64,000 nt of DNA from JBFLYZ01 sp040756415 (GTDB taxonomy: Bacteria > Bacteroidota > Bacteroidia > JADZBD01), in the NCBI GenBank assembly GCA_040756415.1, contig JBFLYZ010000008.1, positions 19,124 through 83,123 of the forward strand. Direction: 5' to 3'. The notes under the pieces are model-generated. The model made no database searches. It saw nothing but the letters and a program-made list of their open reading frames with translations, and was not told where the DNA came from. Of the stretch, positions 50,601 to 58,738 are shown in pieces (the stretch's first letter is position 1; every line of letters starts with the position of its first letter). The translations under genes were made by a program, and so were the position numbers.

Positions 50601-53600
50601 CGCCCGGGTGGATATTTCGGGCGTGAACAGCCCCCGCTCGGTCAGGGCGGCCGATATTGACGGTGACGGTAAGGCCGATGTTATAGTGGGTAACGGAGGA
50701 GCCAGCAATTTTACCGCTTTCCGTAACCTGAGCACGCCTGGCAATATCTCGTTCGCGGCAGGGGTGAACGTGACCACTTCCGCGAGCGTCAATGACATAT
50801 CGCTTGCCGATATGGATAACGATGGCAAGGTGGATGTGATCGCAGGCCTTACCACTACCACCATCAGCGTGATACGTAACAACAACGTATCGGGCAATAT
50901 CAGCTCCGGCCTGTTCACTACTTCGGCCAATGTGACCGCGCTTTACAGCTCGCCCTATACCGAAGTATATGACCTGGATGGAGATACCCGCCACGATATT
51001 GTAGCGGGCTATATGGCCTATCCGACCATTTCGGTGTTCGAACACACCTCTAATTTTGTTTTTGCCGCGCGCGTTGACCTTACCGGCAGCAGCTCCGGAT
51101 CGGCCTGGCTGAGCATCAATGACTTCAGCCTTGACGGCAAATCCGATATCGTAGCGGCTACAGGCGGCACCACCATCAGCACGCTTAATAACGTGATGAC
51201 CCCGCTCGACCTGGAGCCGACCACGCAGGCCAGCAACATTACTTTTTCAGCCATTACCCAAACCTCCATGACGGTTAACTTTACCGCGGGCAGCGGTTCC
51301 GACCGGATCGTGATCGCGCGGCAGGGCTCACCGGTCACCTTTGTTCCTTTTGACGGGGTGAACTATGTGCCTAACTCCTCGTTCGGCTCGGGAGCCGACC
51401 TGGGTGGCGGACAATACGTAGTGTTCAACTCCAACACTTCTTCAGCCCCCGTAACCAACCTGTTATCCAACACACAGTATTATTTCGCTATTTATGAGTA
51501 TAACGGCAGTAGTTGCGATTACAATTACCTGACCACCACGGTGGCCTCCAATAGCGCCACTACGCTCAACACCCCGCCTACGCTGGCCGCCATCAGCAAT
51601 CCCGCGGCCATTTGCCAGAACGCAGGACAGCAGACCGTTAACCTGACCGGCATAGGCAGCGGGGCTGTTAACGAAGTGCAAACGCTGAGCGTAACGGCCA
51701 CTTCCAACAACCAGACACTTATCCCGAACGGCAACATCTCGGTGACCTACACCAGCCCCAGCACCACGGGCAGCGTTTCGTATACTCCTGCCAACGGGCA
51801 GTCGGGTACTGCTATCATTACCGTGACCGTAAACGATAACGCATCAAACAATAACACCAGCCAGCAAACCTTTACGGTGACGGTGAATGCTCCGCCTACA
51901 ACCGCAGCGGCCGGGCCTAACCAGAACATCTGCCTTTCATCCACCGCACTGGCTGCCAACACCCCAGCGGTAGGAACAGGCACATGGTCCTTTATTTATA
52001 CTTCGAACGGTGCCATCACCATCGCCAATGTGAATTCTCCTACCTCAGCCATCAGCAACTTCAACGTGGGCGATTCGGTACGGCTGCAATGGACCATCAG
52101 CAACGCGCCCTGCGCCAGTTCCACTTCGCAGGTGAGCATCAAACGAGGCAACTGCCCGCTCGATGCCAACTTCTCGGCTAACCAGACCAGCTTCTGCGGC
52201 ACTTCGGCCAATGTTACATTTACCGATGCCTCCACCGCCCAGTCGACCACCATTACACAGTGGTCGTGGTCCTTCCCGGGCGGAACACCGGCAACGGTGG
52301 TAAATGCCACCAACGCCCCAGTGAATGTAAGCTATACCGCCCCCGGGTCGTATCATGCGTACCTTACCATTACGGATAACACGGCTTCTACCAACACTGA
52401 AACGCGGCTTAATTACATCAACATCACGGCCCTGCCATCCAATCCCGGCAATAATATCAGCGGCAGCGCCAGCGTTTGCCAGGGCCAGACCAGCGTGAAC
52501 TATTCGGTGACCGCCATCACTGGTGCCACCAGCTATTCGTGGGCTGTGCCTTCGGGAGCAACGATCACTTCCGGGCAGGGCACCCAGAATATCGTAGTGG
52601 ATTATGGACCTACGGCCACTACCGGCAACGTAACCGTAGTGGGTGTGAACAGTTGCGGAAACAGCCTAAACACCAGCTTCTTTATCGTAACGGTGAACCC
52701 GCTGCCCGGAAGCACCCCAGTCATCACCGGCCCGTCAAGCGTTTGCCAGGGGCAGAACAACGTGAGCTTCTCGGTAGCTTCCATCAGCAACGCCACGGGA
52801 TACAGTTGGGTGGTGCCGCCTGGCGCAACCATCATCAGCGGCAACAATACCAACTCCATTACGGTGAACTTCTCCGGCTCAGCCGTGAGCGGAACGGTGA
52901 ATGTGTTCGGCACCAACAGTTGCGGAACAGGAAGCTCGGCTAACGGGTATACGCTTACGGTCAACCCCCTGCCGGATGCGGCAGGAGCAATTACCGGAAG
53001 CGTTGCGGTTTGCCAGGGCGATACGGTGGTGTACAGCATCACGCAATTGGGCAATACCAGTTCTTATAACTGGAGCGTTCCTACCGGAGCCACCATCATA
53101 TCGGGTAATAATACCAATAGCGTTACCGTTTCCTTCGGTCTCAGTGCCGTATCCGGTACTATCAGCGTGAATGGCGTGAATGCCTGCGGTAACGGAGCTT
53201 CTTCATCTGTATCGGTAACTGTAAATCCGCTTCCCGGCAATGCCACCAGCATAGTAGGCTCAACTACCGTTTGCGCGGGCGATAACAGCGAGATCTACTT
53301 TGTTTCGGCCATTACGAACGCGGTTAACTACAGTTGGACCCTGCCCCCGGGCTTCAGCATTGTGACCGGTAATAACACGAATGCCGTACAGATCAGCATC
53401 TCGCCCGTTGCCCAGTCAGGTACGATCAGCGTTTACGGCTCCAACTCCTGCGGTGACGGGGCTTCGTCCAGCATAAGCGTTACGGTCAACCCGCTGCCCG
53501 ATTCGGCAGGCGTGATCACCGGTGCCGACACGGTGTGCCAGGGCCAGACGGGAGTTATCTATACCGTTCCCGTAATTGCCAATGCCACGGGTTACAACTG

Positions 53601-54915
53601 GAACCTGCCTCCGGGTGCGAGCATCGTAGCAGGCAGCAATACCAACAGCATTACGGTCGATTACTCTATCACCGCCCAGTCGGGCTATGTTACGGTTACG
53701 GGCACCAACACTTGCGGTGACGGATTGACCACCGACAGCCTGGCCATACTGGTCAATCCGCTGCCCGGGGCCGCGGGCGTGATCGTGGGCGACAGCTCCA
53801 TACAGATCTGCCCGATGCAGACCGGGGTGATCTACACTATTCCCGCTGTGGCTAACGCCACATCCTATAGCTGGACCCTGCCCAGTGGTGCCAGCATCGT
53901 AAGCGGCAACAATACGAATACGATCACCGTGGATTACCAGACCGGTGCGCAATCGGGCCCCATTACCGTTACACCCGTGAACGGCTGCGGAACAGGCGCT
54001 ACCTCCACTTCTTTTATCAGCGTGGATTCGGTACAGGGCGTAAGCGTGTGCATGGTTACGGTGGATTCGGCTTCGGCCTATAACCGCGTGGTGTGGGATA
54101 AGCCGGTGACCACGCAGATCGATTCATTCCGCATTTACCGCGAAATATCCAGCAACTTTGTGCAGATCGATGCGGTGCCTTACAGCGCCTACAGCGTTTA
54201 TGTAGATTCCGTCTATACGCCACTGGCCAATCCCAACAATACGAACTACCGGTACAAGATATCGGCTGTCGATGCCTGCGGCAACGAAAGCGTGCTGAGC
54301 GAATACCACCGCACCATCTTCCTGCAGGCCAACCAGGGAGTTGGAAACGTGGTCAACCTGAGCTGGATCACCTACGAGGGTAATACCGTTAACCAGTATT
54401 ACATTTACCGCGATACCACCGGCACCGGCAACCTCGACCTGATCGATTCCGTTCCGGGAAGCAATACGGTGTTCACCGACAACAATCCTTCGCAGAACAT
54501 GACCACGCTGCGTTATGTGCTGGGTGTCGACTGGACCGTGAACTGCAATCCTACGCTGAAAGTGATAGAGGACAATAATATCCTGGCCGCGATCAACACC
54601 TCGCATTCCAATATCAAGAACCTGGTCTACGTGCCCAGCGGGGTAGGCGATGCCGGGGCGGCTTACGGCCTGAGCATTTACCCGAACCCGAACAGCGGCT
54701 TGTTTACTATTACACTCAAAGACCTGAACGTGACCGGTTGCGCGGTGACTGTTTACGATGAGCTGGGCCAGTTGGTATACGCAGAGAACCTTTCTGACGG
54801 GCAGAACGGCTGGATCAGCTCTACGCTTGACCTTACGCGTCTGGCCAAAGGAGTTTACAGCGTGCGCGTGGAGATCGATGGCAGGCAGGCGGTAAGAAAG
54901 CTGGTCATACAGTAG
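47623..54915 (+). CDS. giant multidomain T9SS adhesin (2430 residues)
   Basis: Cell-surface protein. A signal peptide (about 1-22) is followed by fibronectin-like modules (about 23-430; GSGSNLGSSNYVVYEGTG-type repeats), the fourth interrupted by a LamG/concanavalin domain (about 433-660; AFDGTNDYVSVPYN). An IPT/TIG domain lies at about 745-830, and seven FG-GAP/VCBS-like calcium-loop repeats (such as DIDGDGKADVIVGN) span about 856-1190. A further fibronectin-like module (1197-1310), two Ig-like domains, one PKD domain (about 1512-1600) and six PKD-like repeats of about 88 residues (about 1607-2140; GSxSVCQGQ ... NSCG) come next. A fibronectin-like module and a T9SS type A sorting domain (about 2350-2430; LSIYPNPNSGLFTI) end it. 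Likely role: adhesion or gliding. The terminator at 54940 follows. Confidence 0.9.
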   Translation: MNKHILFFAGLLGLLFSVNMKAQTPTIGASNIQFTSIGTTSLGLTWTRGNGQYCLVVCRPSTSGAALPSNGSNYAASSTFGSGSNLGSSNYVVYEGTGASMTIFGLTSYVQYTVTIFEFNIDGFGFEWYKTNVYPSASHYTLAASPTTAPSGLTAYSFGSNYAYFSWTPGNGTYSILGMRQSTALSGSPADGTDYAYSGCHGSGGSWGTASPYTYDVYDGTGSTGIYTYCLSPQTNYAVSVYTFNGLYGGNNYYSIPASEYFTTLSTEPTSACNWLYITDITDNAFTINWMKPSGSGSNSLVTVKAGSTNTNLPSDMSVYTANSVFGSGSQIGSGAYVVYNSSGNSVRVTGLTTGTVYTVAVFEWNGIVGTFNNTHNYLTSSYQTQTTQTNDPEPTTIPSGLTLTPSSTSVTATWTNGNGNKRIALVKPTRVRTAMAFDGTNDYVSVPYNSLLQPPSYVTVEAWAYKSNWASSVGWQTIAGNQEGTGGYQLFLFNNYAYGYAYRNGSSGAVYNDISYLTPGWHHFALVFDGRYTYLYVDGARKDEYDSGANYSMQYAYANSFIIGADAGTGTTPTGNYFNGYLDEVRVWNTARTYSEIRSNMYTSLYGNETGLIAEWKMDEGYASTSTVANNSINYTLLNGTMNNMTTTAASSFTGTSGWILSGSGVNEPVDFTMYGANSVFMNGAQVGNQYYAVYNSTGTSVTVTGLTPGTYYNFALFEFNSTLYNNFKTDDYLTQDFQTIAAPIPTITSFSPLNGGLGTVVTITGTNFDGTTPSNNIVYFGTERATVVASTATTVTAIVPYCTNNPPISVTVNSLTAYSNKPFVVTSSCNSAISTGSFTAGTTTGGSSRQGTASADMDLDGKADLLFTDPGFGAFYITKNTSTNGTLTWGTTSGWAVSNPCEIEVADLDGDNKLDPIIVSSLNDRITTYRNISTSSFNMSGKLDFATLAGPSDISVADIDKDGKPDILVSYSSGTSFTVFRNTSSIGYISFARVDISGVNSPRSVRAADIDGDGKADVIVGNGGASNFTAFRNLSTPGNISFAAGVNVTTSASVNDISLADMDNDGKVDVIAGLTTTTISVIRNNNVSGNISSGLFTTSANVTALYSSPYTEVYDLDGDTRHDIVAGYMAYPTISVFEHTSNFVFAARVDLTGSSSGSAWLSINDFSLDGKSDIVAATGGTTISTLNNVMTPLDLEPTTQASNITFSAITQTSMTVNFTAGSGSDRIVIARQGSPVTFVPFDGVNYVPNSSFGSGADLGGGQYVVFNSNTSSAPVTNLLSNTQYYFAIYEYNGSSCDYNYLTTTVASNSATTLNTPPTLAAISNPAAICQNAGQQTVNLTGIGSGAVNEVQTLSVTATSNNQTLIPNGNISVTYTSPSTTGSVSYTPANGQSGTAIITVTVNDNASNNNTSQQTFTVTVNAPPTTAAAGPNQNICLSSTALAANTPAVGTGTWSFIYTSNGAITIANVNSPTSAISNFNVGDSVRLQWTISNAPCASSTSQVSIKRGNCPLDANFSANQTSFCGTSANVTFTDASTAQSTTITQWSWSFPGGTPATVVNATNAPVNVSYTAPGSYHAYLTITDNTASTNTETRLNYINITALPSNPGNNISGSASVCQGQTSVNYSVTAITGATSYSWAVPSGATITSGQGTQNIVVDYGPTATTGNVTVVGVNSCGNSLNTSFFIVTVNPLPGSTPVITGPSSVCQGQNNVSFSVASISNATGYSWVVPPGATIISGNNTNSITVNFSGSAVSGTVNVFGTNSCGTGSSANGYTLTVNPLPDAAGAITGSVAVCQGDTVVYSITQLGNTSSYNWSVPTGATIISGNNTNSVTVSFGLSAVSGTISVNGVNACGNGASSSVSVTVNPLPGNATSIVGSTTVCAGDNSEIYFVSAITNAVNYSWTLPPGFSIVTGNNTNAVQISISPVAQSGTISVYGSNSCGDGASSSISVTVNPLPDSAGVITGADTVCQGQTGVIYTVPVIANATGYNWNLPPGASIVAGSNTNSITVDYSITAQSGYVTVTGTNTCGDGLTTDSLAILVNPLPGAAGVIVGDSSIQICPMQTGVIYTIPAVANATSYSWTLPSGASIVSGNNTNTITVDYQTGAQSGPITVTPVNGCGTGATSTSFISVDSVQGVSVCMVTVDSASAYNRVVWDKPVTTQIDSFRIYREISSNFVQIDAVPYSAYSVYVDSVYTPLANPNNTNYRYKISAVDACGNESVLSEYHRTIFLQANQGVGNVVNLSWITYEGNTVNQYYIYRDTTGTGNLDLIDSVPGSNTVFTDNNPSQNMTTLRYVLGVDWTVNCNPTLKVIEDNNILAAINTSHSNIKNLVYVPSGVGDAGAAYGLSIYPNPNSGLFTITLKDLNVTGCAVTVYDELGQLVYAENLSDGQNGWISSTLDLTRLAKGVYSVRVEIDGRQAVRKLVIQ
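52440..54040 (+). repeat. six tandem PKD-like repeats, about 264 bp each
   Basis: Repeat units start near 52440, 52711, 52978, 53239, 53503 and 53770. Each encodes a SVCQGQ-like start, a YSW-VP-GA-I-SGNNTN core, an SCG turn, and ends in VTVNPLP (the sixth ends in SVDSVQG). The last unit replaces SVCQGQ with SIQICPMQ. Units are similar but not identical in DNA. Confidence 0.85.
54592..54626 (+). repeat. 35-bp segment identical to 58351-58385
   Basis: The coding DNA for INTSHSNIKNLV in the giant adhesin is identical over 35 bp to that in the next gene, although most flanking sequence differs. It lies at the boundary between the fibronectin-like module and the sorting region. Confidence 0.85.
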
Positions 54916-54939
54916 AATATCCGCATTGGTGTTACAAGG

Positions 54940-54968
54940 AAGCCCCGGTACGGGGCTTCTTTTTTTTC
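54940..54968 (+). terminator. rho-independent terminator after giant adhesin gene
   Basis: AAGCCCCG, loop GTA, CGGGGCTT, then CT and a T-run. It starts 25 bases after the stop and precedes the promoter of the next adhesin gene. Confidence 0.88.
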
Positions 54969-54982
54969 TAGAATTATATCCC

Positions 54983-54990
54983 TACTTTTG
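54983..54990 (+). promoter_or_regulatory. -7 element TACTTTTG of second adhesin gene
   Basis: TACTTTTG lies 21 bases before the ATG at 55012. The expected -33 place is filled by the T-tract of the preceding terminator; no TTG was seen. Confidence 0.5.
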
Positions 54991-55011
54991 GTATCACTTT
55001 AAAACACCCCT

Positions 55012-58000
55012 ATGAAACATCTCTACTCCCTTGCGGCCATTGGATTGTTCGCCTGCAACACTTTGCTTTTCGGACAGGTCAGCGTCAGCCCCCAAAACTC
55101 TTCCGGCTGCGCACCGCATATGGTTAACTTCTTATGCACGGCACCCGGGGCCACCTATTACATCTGGTATTTTGATGATGGCCCTCAAACCGGGTTCACC
55201 ACCAATAACGTGATGCCCCATACGTTTGGCCCGCGCATGGTGCCCTATAACGGATGGGTATCAGCTTACGATGCTTCCTACATGTTCCTGGGACAGGCTG
55301 CTTTTTTTATTAATGTGAACGGTGCGGAGGATTCGCTGACCACCACTAACTACAATCCCTGCCCTGGCGATATGGTGGTTTTTGATATTGGCGGAACAAC
55401 CAATCCATCGAATATCGACTGGGATTTCGGGGACGGATCGCAGCTTAACAATGTTCCTTATTATGGCGTACAGCACATTTATACATCACCGGGCACCTAT
55501 TATCCCCGTGCCGTGGTGACAACCGGCTGCGGAACCGATACGCTGTGGCAGGTGGTTAACGTAAGCACTTCAGGGGTATTCCCCCCCTTTGTAAACACCT
55601 ATATTCCTGTAGACAGCCTTTGCCCTGGCGACCCATTTACCGTCTATCCCCATTATATGTATCCCAATTATGTGATCGATTGGGGGGATGGTAATTTTTC
55701 CACAGCACAAAACGCCCATGTGTACAATGCCCCGGGCAGTTACCTGGTCAAGGTAACTTACATCAACGGCTGCGGAAATACGCTTACGCAATCGGGAATA
55801 GCCACGGTGGCCAACAACCTGCCCATCAGCACTGTCCCCTTCATCGATATCTATCCCGATTCGGCCTGCATCAATAGCAACGTGACCTTTTATCCGTACC
55901 CCGAGGCCTACGCCAGCTTCTCGTGGAATTTCGGGCCCAATGATAATGCGCTTACCAAAGTGGCCATTCGGCAGTTCACCAGTACAGGCGATAAGCCGGT
56001 AACGCTAACCGTCACCAATGGATGCGGCTATTCGGCAACAGCATATGATACGGTACGTATCGTGAGCAATATTCCCATACCTCCCGGAGGACTGAACGTG
56101 TTCCCGCCTACTATTTGCCCGGGCGGTGCGGTGATGACCGAAGGCAATGTAAGCATGGGTGATGACAGGGACTACCTGTTTAGCTGGGATTACGGTGACG
56201 GCAATACCGGCACCGGCCGGCAGACCACGCACAGCTACGCTTCCGCGGGGTCATATACGATCACGCTCACCATATCCAATGCCTGCGGCAACGCCCAAAC
56301 GTATACAGCCCCCGTTACCGTGGCCACTAACGTTCAGCCCGATTCTGCGCAGTTCCTGTTCGGGCCCGTGCCATTCCAGCAGGCTTCTGTGCCGGGTTGT
56401 ATTGGCGACAGCATGGTGTTCATCTTTGCTCCCGTCAGCTCTGCGGATTCCGTCATCTGGGATTTCGGTGATATGAGCAGCGGCATTGCAACGCAGGAGA
56501 TCACCGTGGAAGGCGGCACCTACCGCATCATCAAGCATATGTATACCTCCAATGGAACGTTCTATCCGCGGGTTACATATAAGAATACCTGCGGCAATTC
56601 GTTCACAGCCTATCCGCCCAACTCGGTCACCATAGGCAGCAATTATTCTATCGAAGAGACCAACATATTCTTTGATGAGGCTGCCTACCATTGCCAGGGC
56701 AAAGATGTGACCTTTTATTCCTACGGAGGCAGCTATTACATCTGGAACTTCGGTGACGGAACGGGCGATTTCATCAGCTATAATACGCTCGTGCCCATGA
56801 ACCATGCCTTTCAGAACGCAGGGCAGTATACGGTCACCTGCAGGGTAACCAACGGGTGCGGCTATTCGGTTACCGACAGCGTGATGATCACCATTCCGGT
56901 CTCTGAGATCAACATCAATACCAACACGGTAAGCGCTTCCTGTGGCGTGAACAACGGCACGGCCATCGCGATCGGTAACGGGGGAGCGACCCCTTATACC
57001 TATCAATGGTCGAACGGTAACAGTACGTTCATGGCCGATAGCCTGGCATCGGGTATTTATGTGGTTACCATCACCGATGTGCATGGCTGCTCGAACTTTG
57101 CCATCGCTACGGTAAGCGACCAGCAGGCCCCGGCCATCGCGGTAAGTACCGTGATCGATGTATCGTGTTATGGAGGTAACAACGGAGCCATTGATATTAA
57201 TCCCATAGGCAGCAGCGCTCCCTATACTTACCTCTGGTCGAACGGGGCCACCACGCAGGATATCAACCAACTGGTAGCCGGCCCTTACGAGGTAGAGGTG
57301 ACTGATGCCAACGGTTGCAAGTCCACGAAAAGCGTTATGGTGGGCCAGCCGCCCGAAGTGGTGCTGTCTACCCTGAGCGGACTGGCCACCTGCGGAAACA
57401 GCGATGGCAGCGCTGGTGTTGCTGTTGGCGGTACCACGGGCCCGTATAATTATATCTGGTCGAATGGCGCAACTACACAAACCATTTATGGCCTGCAGGC
57501 GGGCATCTATACCGTAACCGTGGTCGATAACAACGGATGCATCTATTCGCAGAATGTGGCGGTCAATAACCAGAATGCGCCCATTATCGTTGTCGACTCC
57601 ATTACCGGAACGGGCTGCTCCAACAGCCTGGCAAGTGTGTATGTGCGTACGATCAACGGCGCCAACCCGCTTTCTTATTCCTGGTCGAATGGGGCAACCA
57701 CCCAGGACCTGCTGAACGTGCCTGTAGGCATGTATACGCTTAAGGTGACCGATGCCAACGGCTGCAAATCGTTCAGGCAGGTCACCATCGCCAAGGATGA
57801 GCCGGCCGGCACTGCCCTTTGTATAGTTACCGTGGATACGGTGACCGGGTTCAATAAAGTAGTGTGGAACGAGGATACAAGCGCTACCGATATTGCCGGG
57901 TTCAACATTTACAAGGAAAGCACGCTCAGCGGCTTGTATTACCAGGTGGGATATGTGGATTTCGACAGCGCCAGCATATGGGTCGACAGCCTTTCTGATT

Positions 58001-58680
58001 CGCGTGTGCGTTCGTGGAGGTATAAAGTGGCCGTAGTGGACAATTGCGGCAACGAGTCGGCATGGAGCGGTGAGCACAAGACCATACACCTGAACGTGAA
58101 CGTAGGGATCAACAACTCGTACAACCTGATCTGGGACCATTACGAAGGGTTCAGCTTCAGCACCTATGAGATCTATCGTTACTCCCAGGCCAACGGCTGG
58201 CAGTACCTAGGCAACGTTCCCAGCAATATTATGTCGTATACGGACCTCAATCCGCCCGTGAACACCATTGCCTACATGGTTGACGCGGTGCCTTCGTTCA
58301 CCTGTAATGATAATGCCCGCTATGCAAGCGGAGCTGGAGTGCTGGCTGCAATCAACACCTCGCATTCCAATATCAAGAACCTGGTAGCTACGGGACCTGG
58401 CGGGGAGGAAGAAAGCATCGTGGCCACAGATTTCAACCTGTATCCCAATCCTTCTTCCGGCAGTGTCGGTCTGTCTTATCCCTCAAGCGATGACGGGTAT
58501 ACGATCACGGTCTATAACGCCATAGGCGAGATCATATTCAGCTCGGTGATCGCTCCGGGCGATGCGCGCATGGCGATCAACCAGAAGACCATCGACCTGA
58601 AGGGCCTGGCCAAAGGCATCTATACCATAGGCATTTCCAATAAGAACGGCAGCGTGTACAAAAAGCTCGTGCTGCAATAA
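55012..58680 (+). CDS. PKD/SprB-repeat T9SS adhesin (1222 residues)
   Basis: Cell-surface protein. A signal peptide (about 1-22) is followed by about seven PKD domains (about 25-640; WDFGDGSQLNNV, WDYGDGNTGTGRQTTHSYASAG, WNFGDGTGDF). Four SprB-type repeats follow (about 645-930; PYTYQWSNGNSTFMADSLASGIYVVTITDVHGC), a module named after the gliding adhesin SprB. The C-terminal fibronectin-like module (about 935-1130; CIVTVDTVTGFNKVVWNED) is shared with the preceding giant protein. A T9SS type A sorting domain (about 1145-1222; FNLYPNPSSGSVGLSYPS) ends it. The role is probably surface adhesion or gliding motility. A terminator that touches the next start codon follows. Confidence 0.9.
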   Translation: MKHLYSLAAIGLFACNTLLFGQVSVSPQNSSGCAPHMVNFLCTAPGATYYIWYFDDGPQTGFTTNNVMPHTFGPRMVPYNGWVSAYDASYMFLGQAAFFINVNGAEDSLTTTNYNPCPGDMVVFDIGGTTNPSNIDWDFGDGSQLNNVPYYGVQHIYTSPGTYYPRAVVTTGCGTDTLWQVVNVSTSGVFPPFVNTYIPVDSLCPGDPFTVYPHYMYPNYVIDWGDGNFSTAQNAHVYNAPGSYLVKVTYINGCGNTLTQSGIATVANNLPISTVPFIDIYPDSACINSNVTFYPYPEAYASFSWNFGPNDNALTKVAIRQFTSTGDKPVTLTVTNGCGYSATAYDTVRIVSNIPIPPGGLNVFPPTICPGGAVMTEGNVSMGDDRDYLFSWDYGDGNTGTGRQTTHSYASAGSYTITLTISNACGNAQTYTAPVTVATNVQPDSAQFLFGPVPFQQASVPGCIGDSMVFIFAPVSSADSVIWDFGDMSSGIATQEITVEGGTYRIIKHMYTSNGTFYPRVTYKNTCGNSFTAYPPNSVTIGSNYSIEETNIFFDEAAYHCQGKDVTFYSYGGSYYIWNFGDGTGDFISYNTLVPMNHAFQNAGQYTVTCRVTNGCGYSVTDSVMITIPVSEININTNTVSASCGVNNGTAIAIGNGGATPYTYQWSNGNSTFMADSLASGIYVVTITDVHGCSNFAIATVSDQQAPAIAVSTVIDVSCYGGNNGAIDINPIGSSAPYTYLWSNGATTQDINQLVAGPYEVEVTDANGCKSTKSVMVGQPPEVVLSTLSGLATCGNSDGSAGVAVGGTTGPYNYIWSNGATTQTIYGLQAGIYTVTVVDNNGCIYSQNVAVNNQNAPIIVVDSITGTGCSNSLASVYVRTINGANPLSYSWSNGATTQDLLNVPVGMYTLKVTDANGCKSFRQVTIAKDEPAGTALCIVTVDTVTGFNKVVWNEDTSATDIAGFNIYKESTLSGLYYQVGYVDFDSASIWVDSLSDSRVRSWRYKVAVVDNCGNESAWSGEHKTIHLNVNVGINNSYNLIWDHYEGFSFSTYEIYRYSQANGWQYLGNVPSNIMSYTDLNPPVNTIAYMVDAVPSFTCNDNARYASGAGVLAAINTSHSNIKNLVATGPGGEEESIVATDFNLYPNPSSGSVGLSYPSSDDGYTITVYNAIGEIIFSSVIAPGDARMAINQKTIDLKGLAKGIYTIGISNKNGSVYKKLVLQ
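58351..58385 (+). repeat. 35-bp segment identical to 54592-54626
   Basis: Second copy of the 35-bp identity, encoding INTSHSNIKNLV near the sorting region. The flanking codons diverge at once on both sides. Confidence 0.85.
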
Positions 58681-58697
58681 GGTACAGATTAAACTGT

Positions 58698-58705
58698 TAA
58701 ATTTG
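58698..58705 (+). promoter_or_regulatory. -7-like element TAAATTTG inside a terminator arm
   Basis: TAAATTTG matches TAnnTTTG and lies 33 bases before the ATG of the propeller-SpoIIE gene. Seven of its eight bases belong to the 5' arm of the terminator hairpin at 58699-58738. Confidence 0.4.
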
Positions 58706-58738
58706 CCTGTCAGTAAAAAACTGGCAGGCAAATTTTTT
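58699..58738 (+). terminator. rho-independent terminator touching the next start codon
   Basis: AAATTTGCCTGTCAG pairs with CTGGCAGGCAAATTT (one G-U pair) over loop TAAAAAA, ending in a T-run 58733-58738. The ATG of the next gene begins at 58739. It most likely ends the second adhesin transcript. Confidence 0.85.

Noticed and set aside
52440..54040. CRISPR-like array
   Set aside because: The repeats are about 264 bp, protein-coding and in frame, with no short identical repeats and unique spacers.
56251..58140. 629-codon open frame on the minus strand
   Set aside because: Antisense to the PKD/SprB adhesin gene; the composition is a mirror of repeat codons and there are no domain motifs.
58703..58738. 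TTG start for the propeller-SpoIIE protein
   Set aside because: It lies within the terminator stem, and the ATG at 58739 gives a proper signal peptide.
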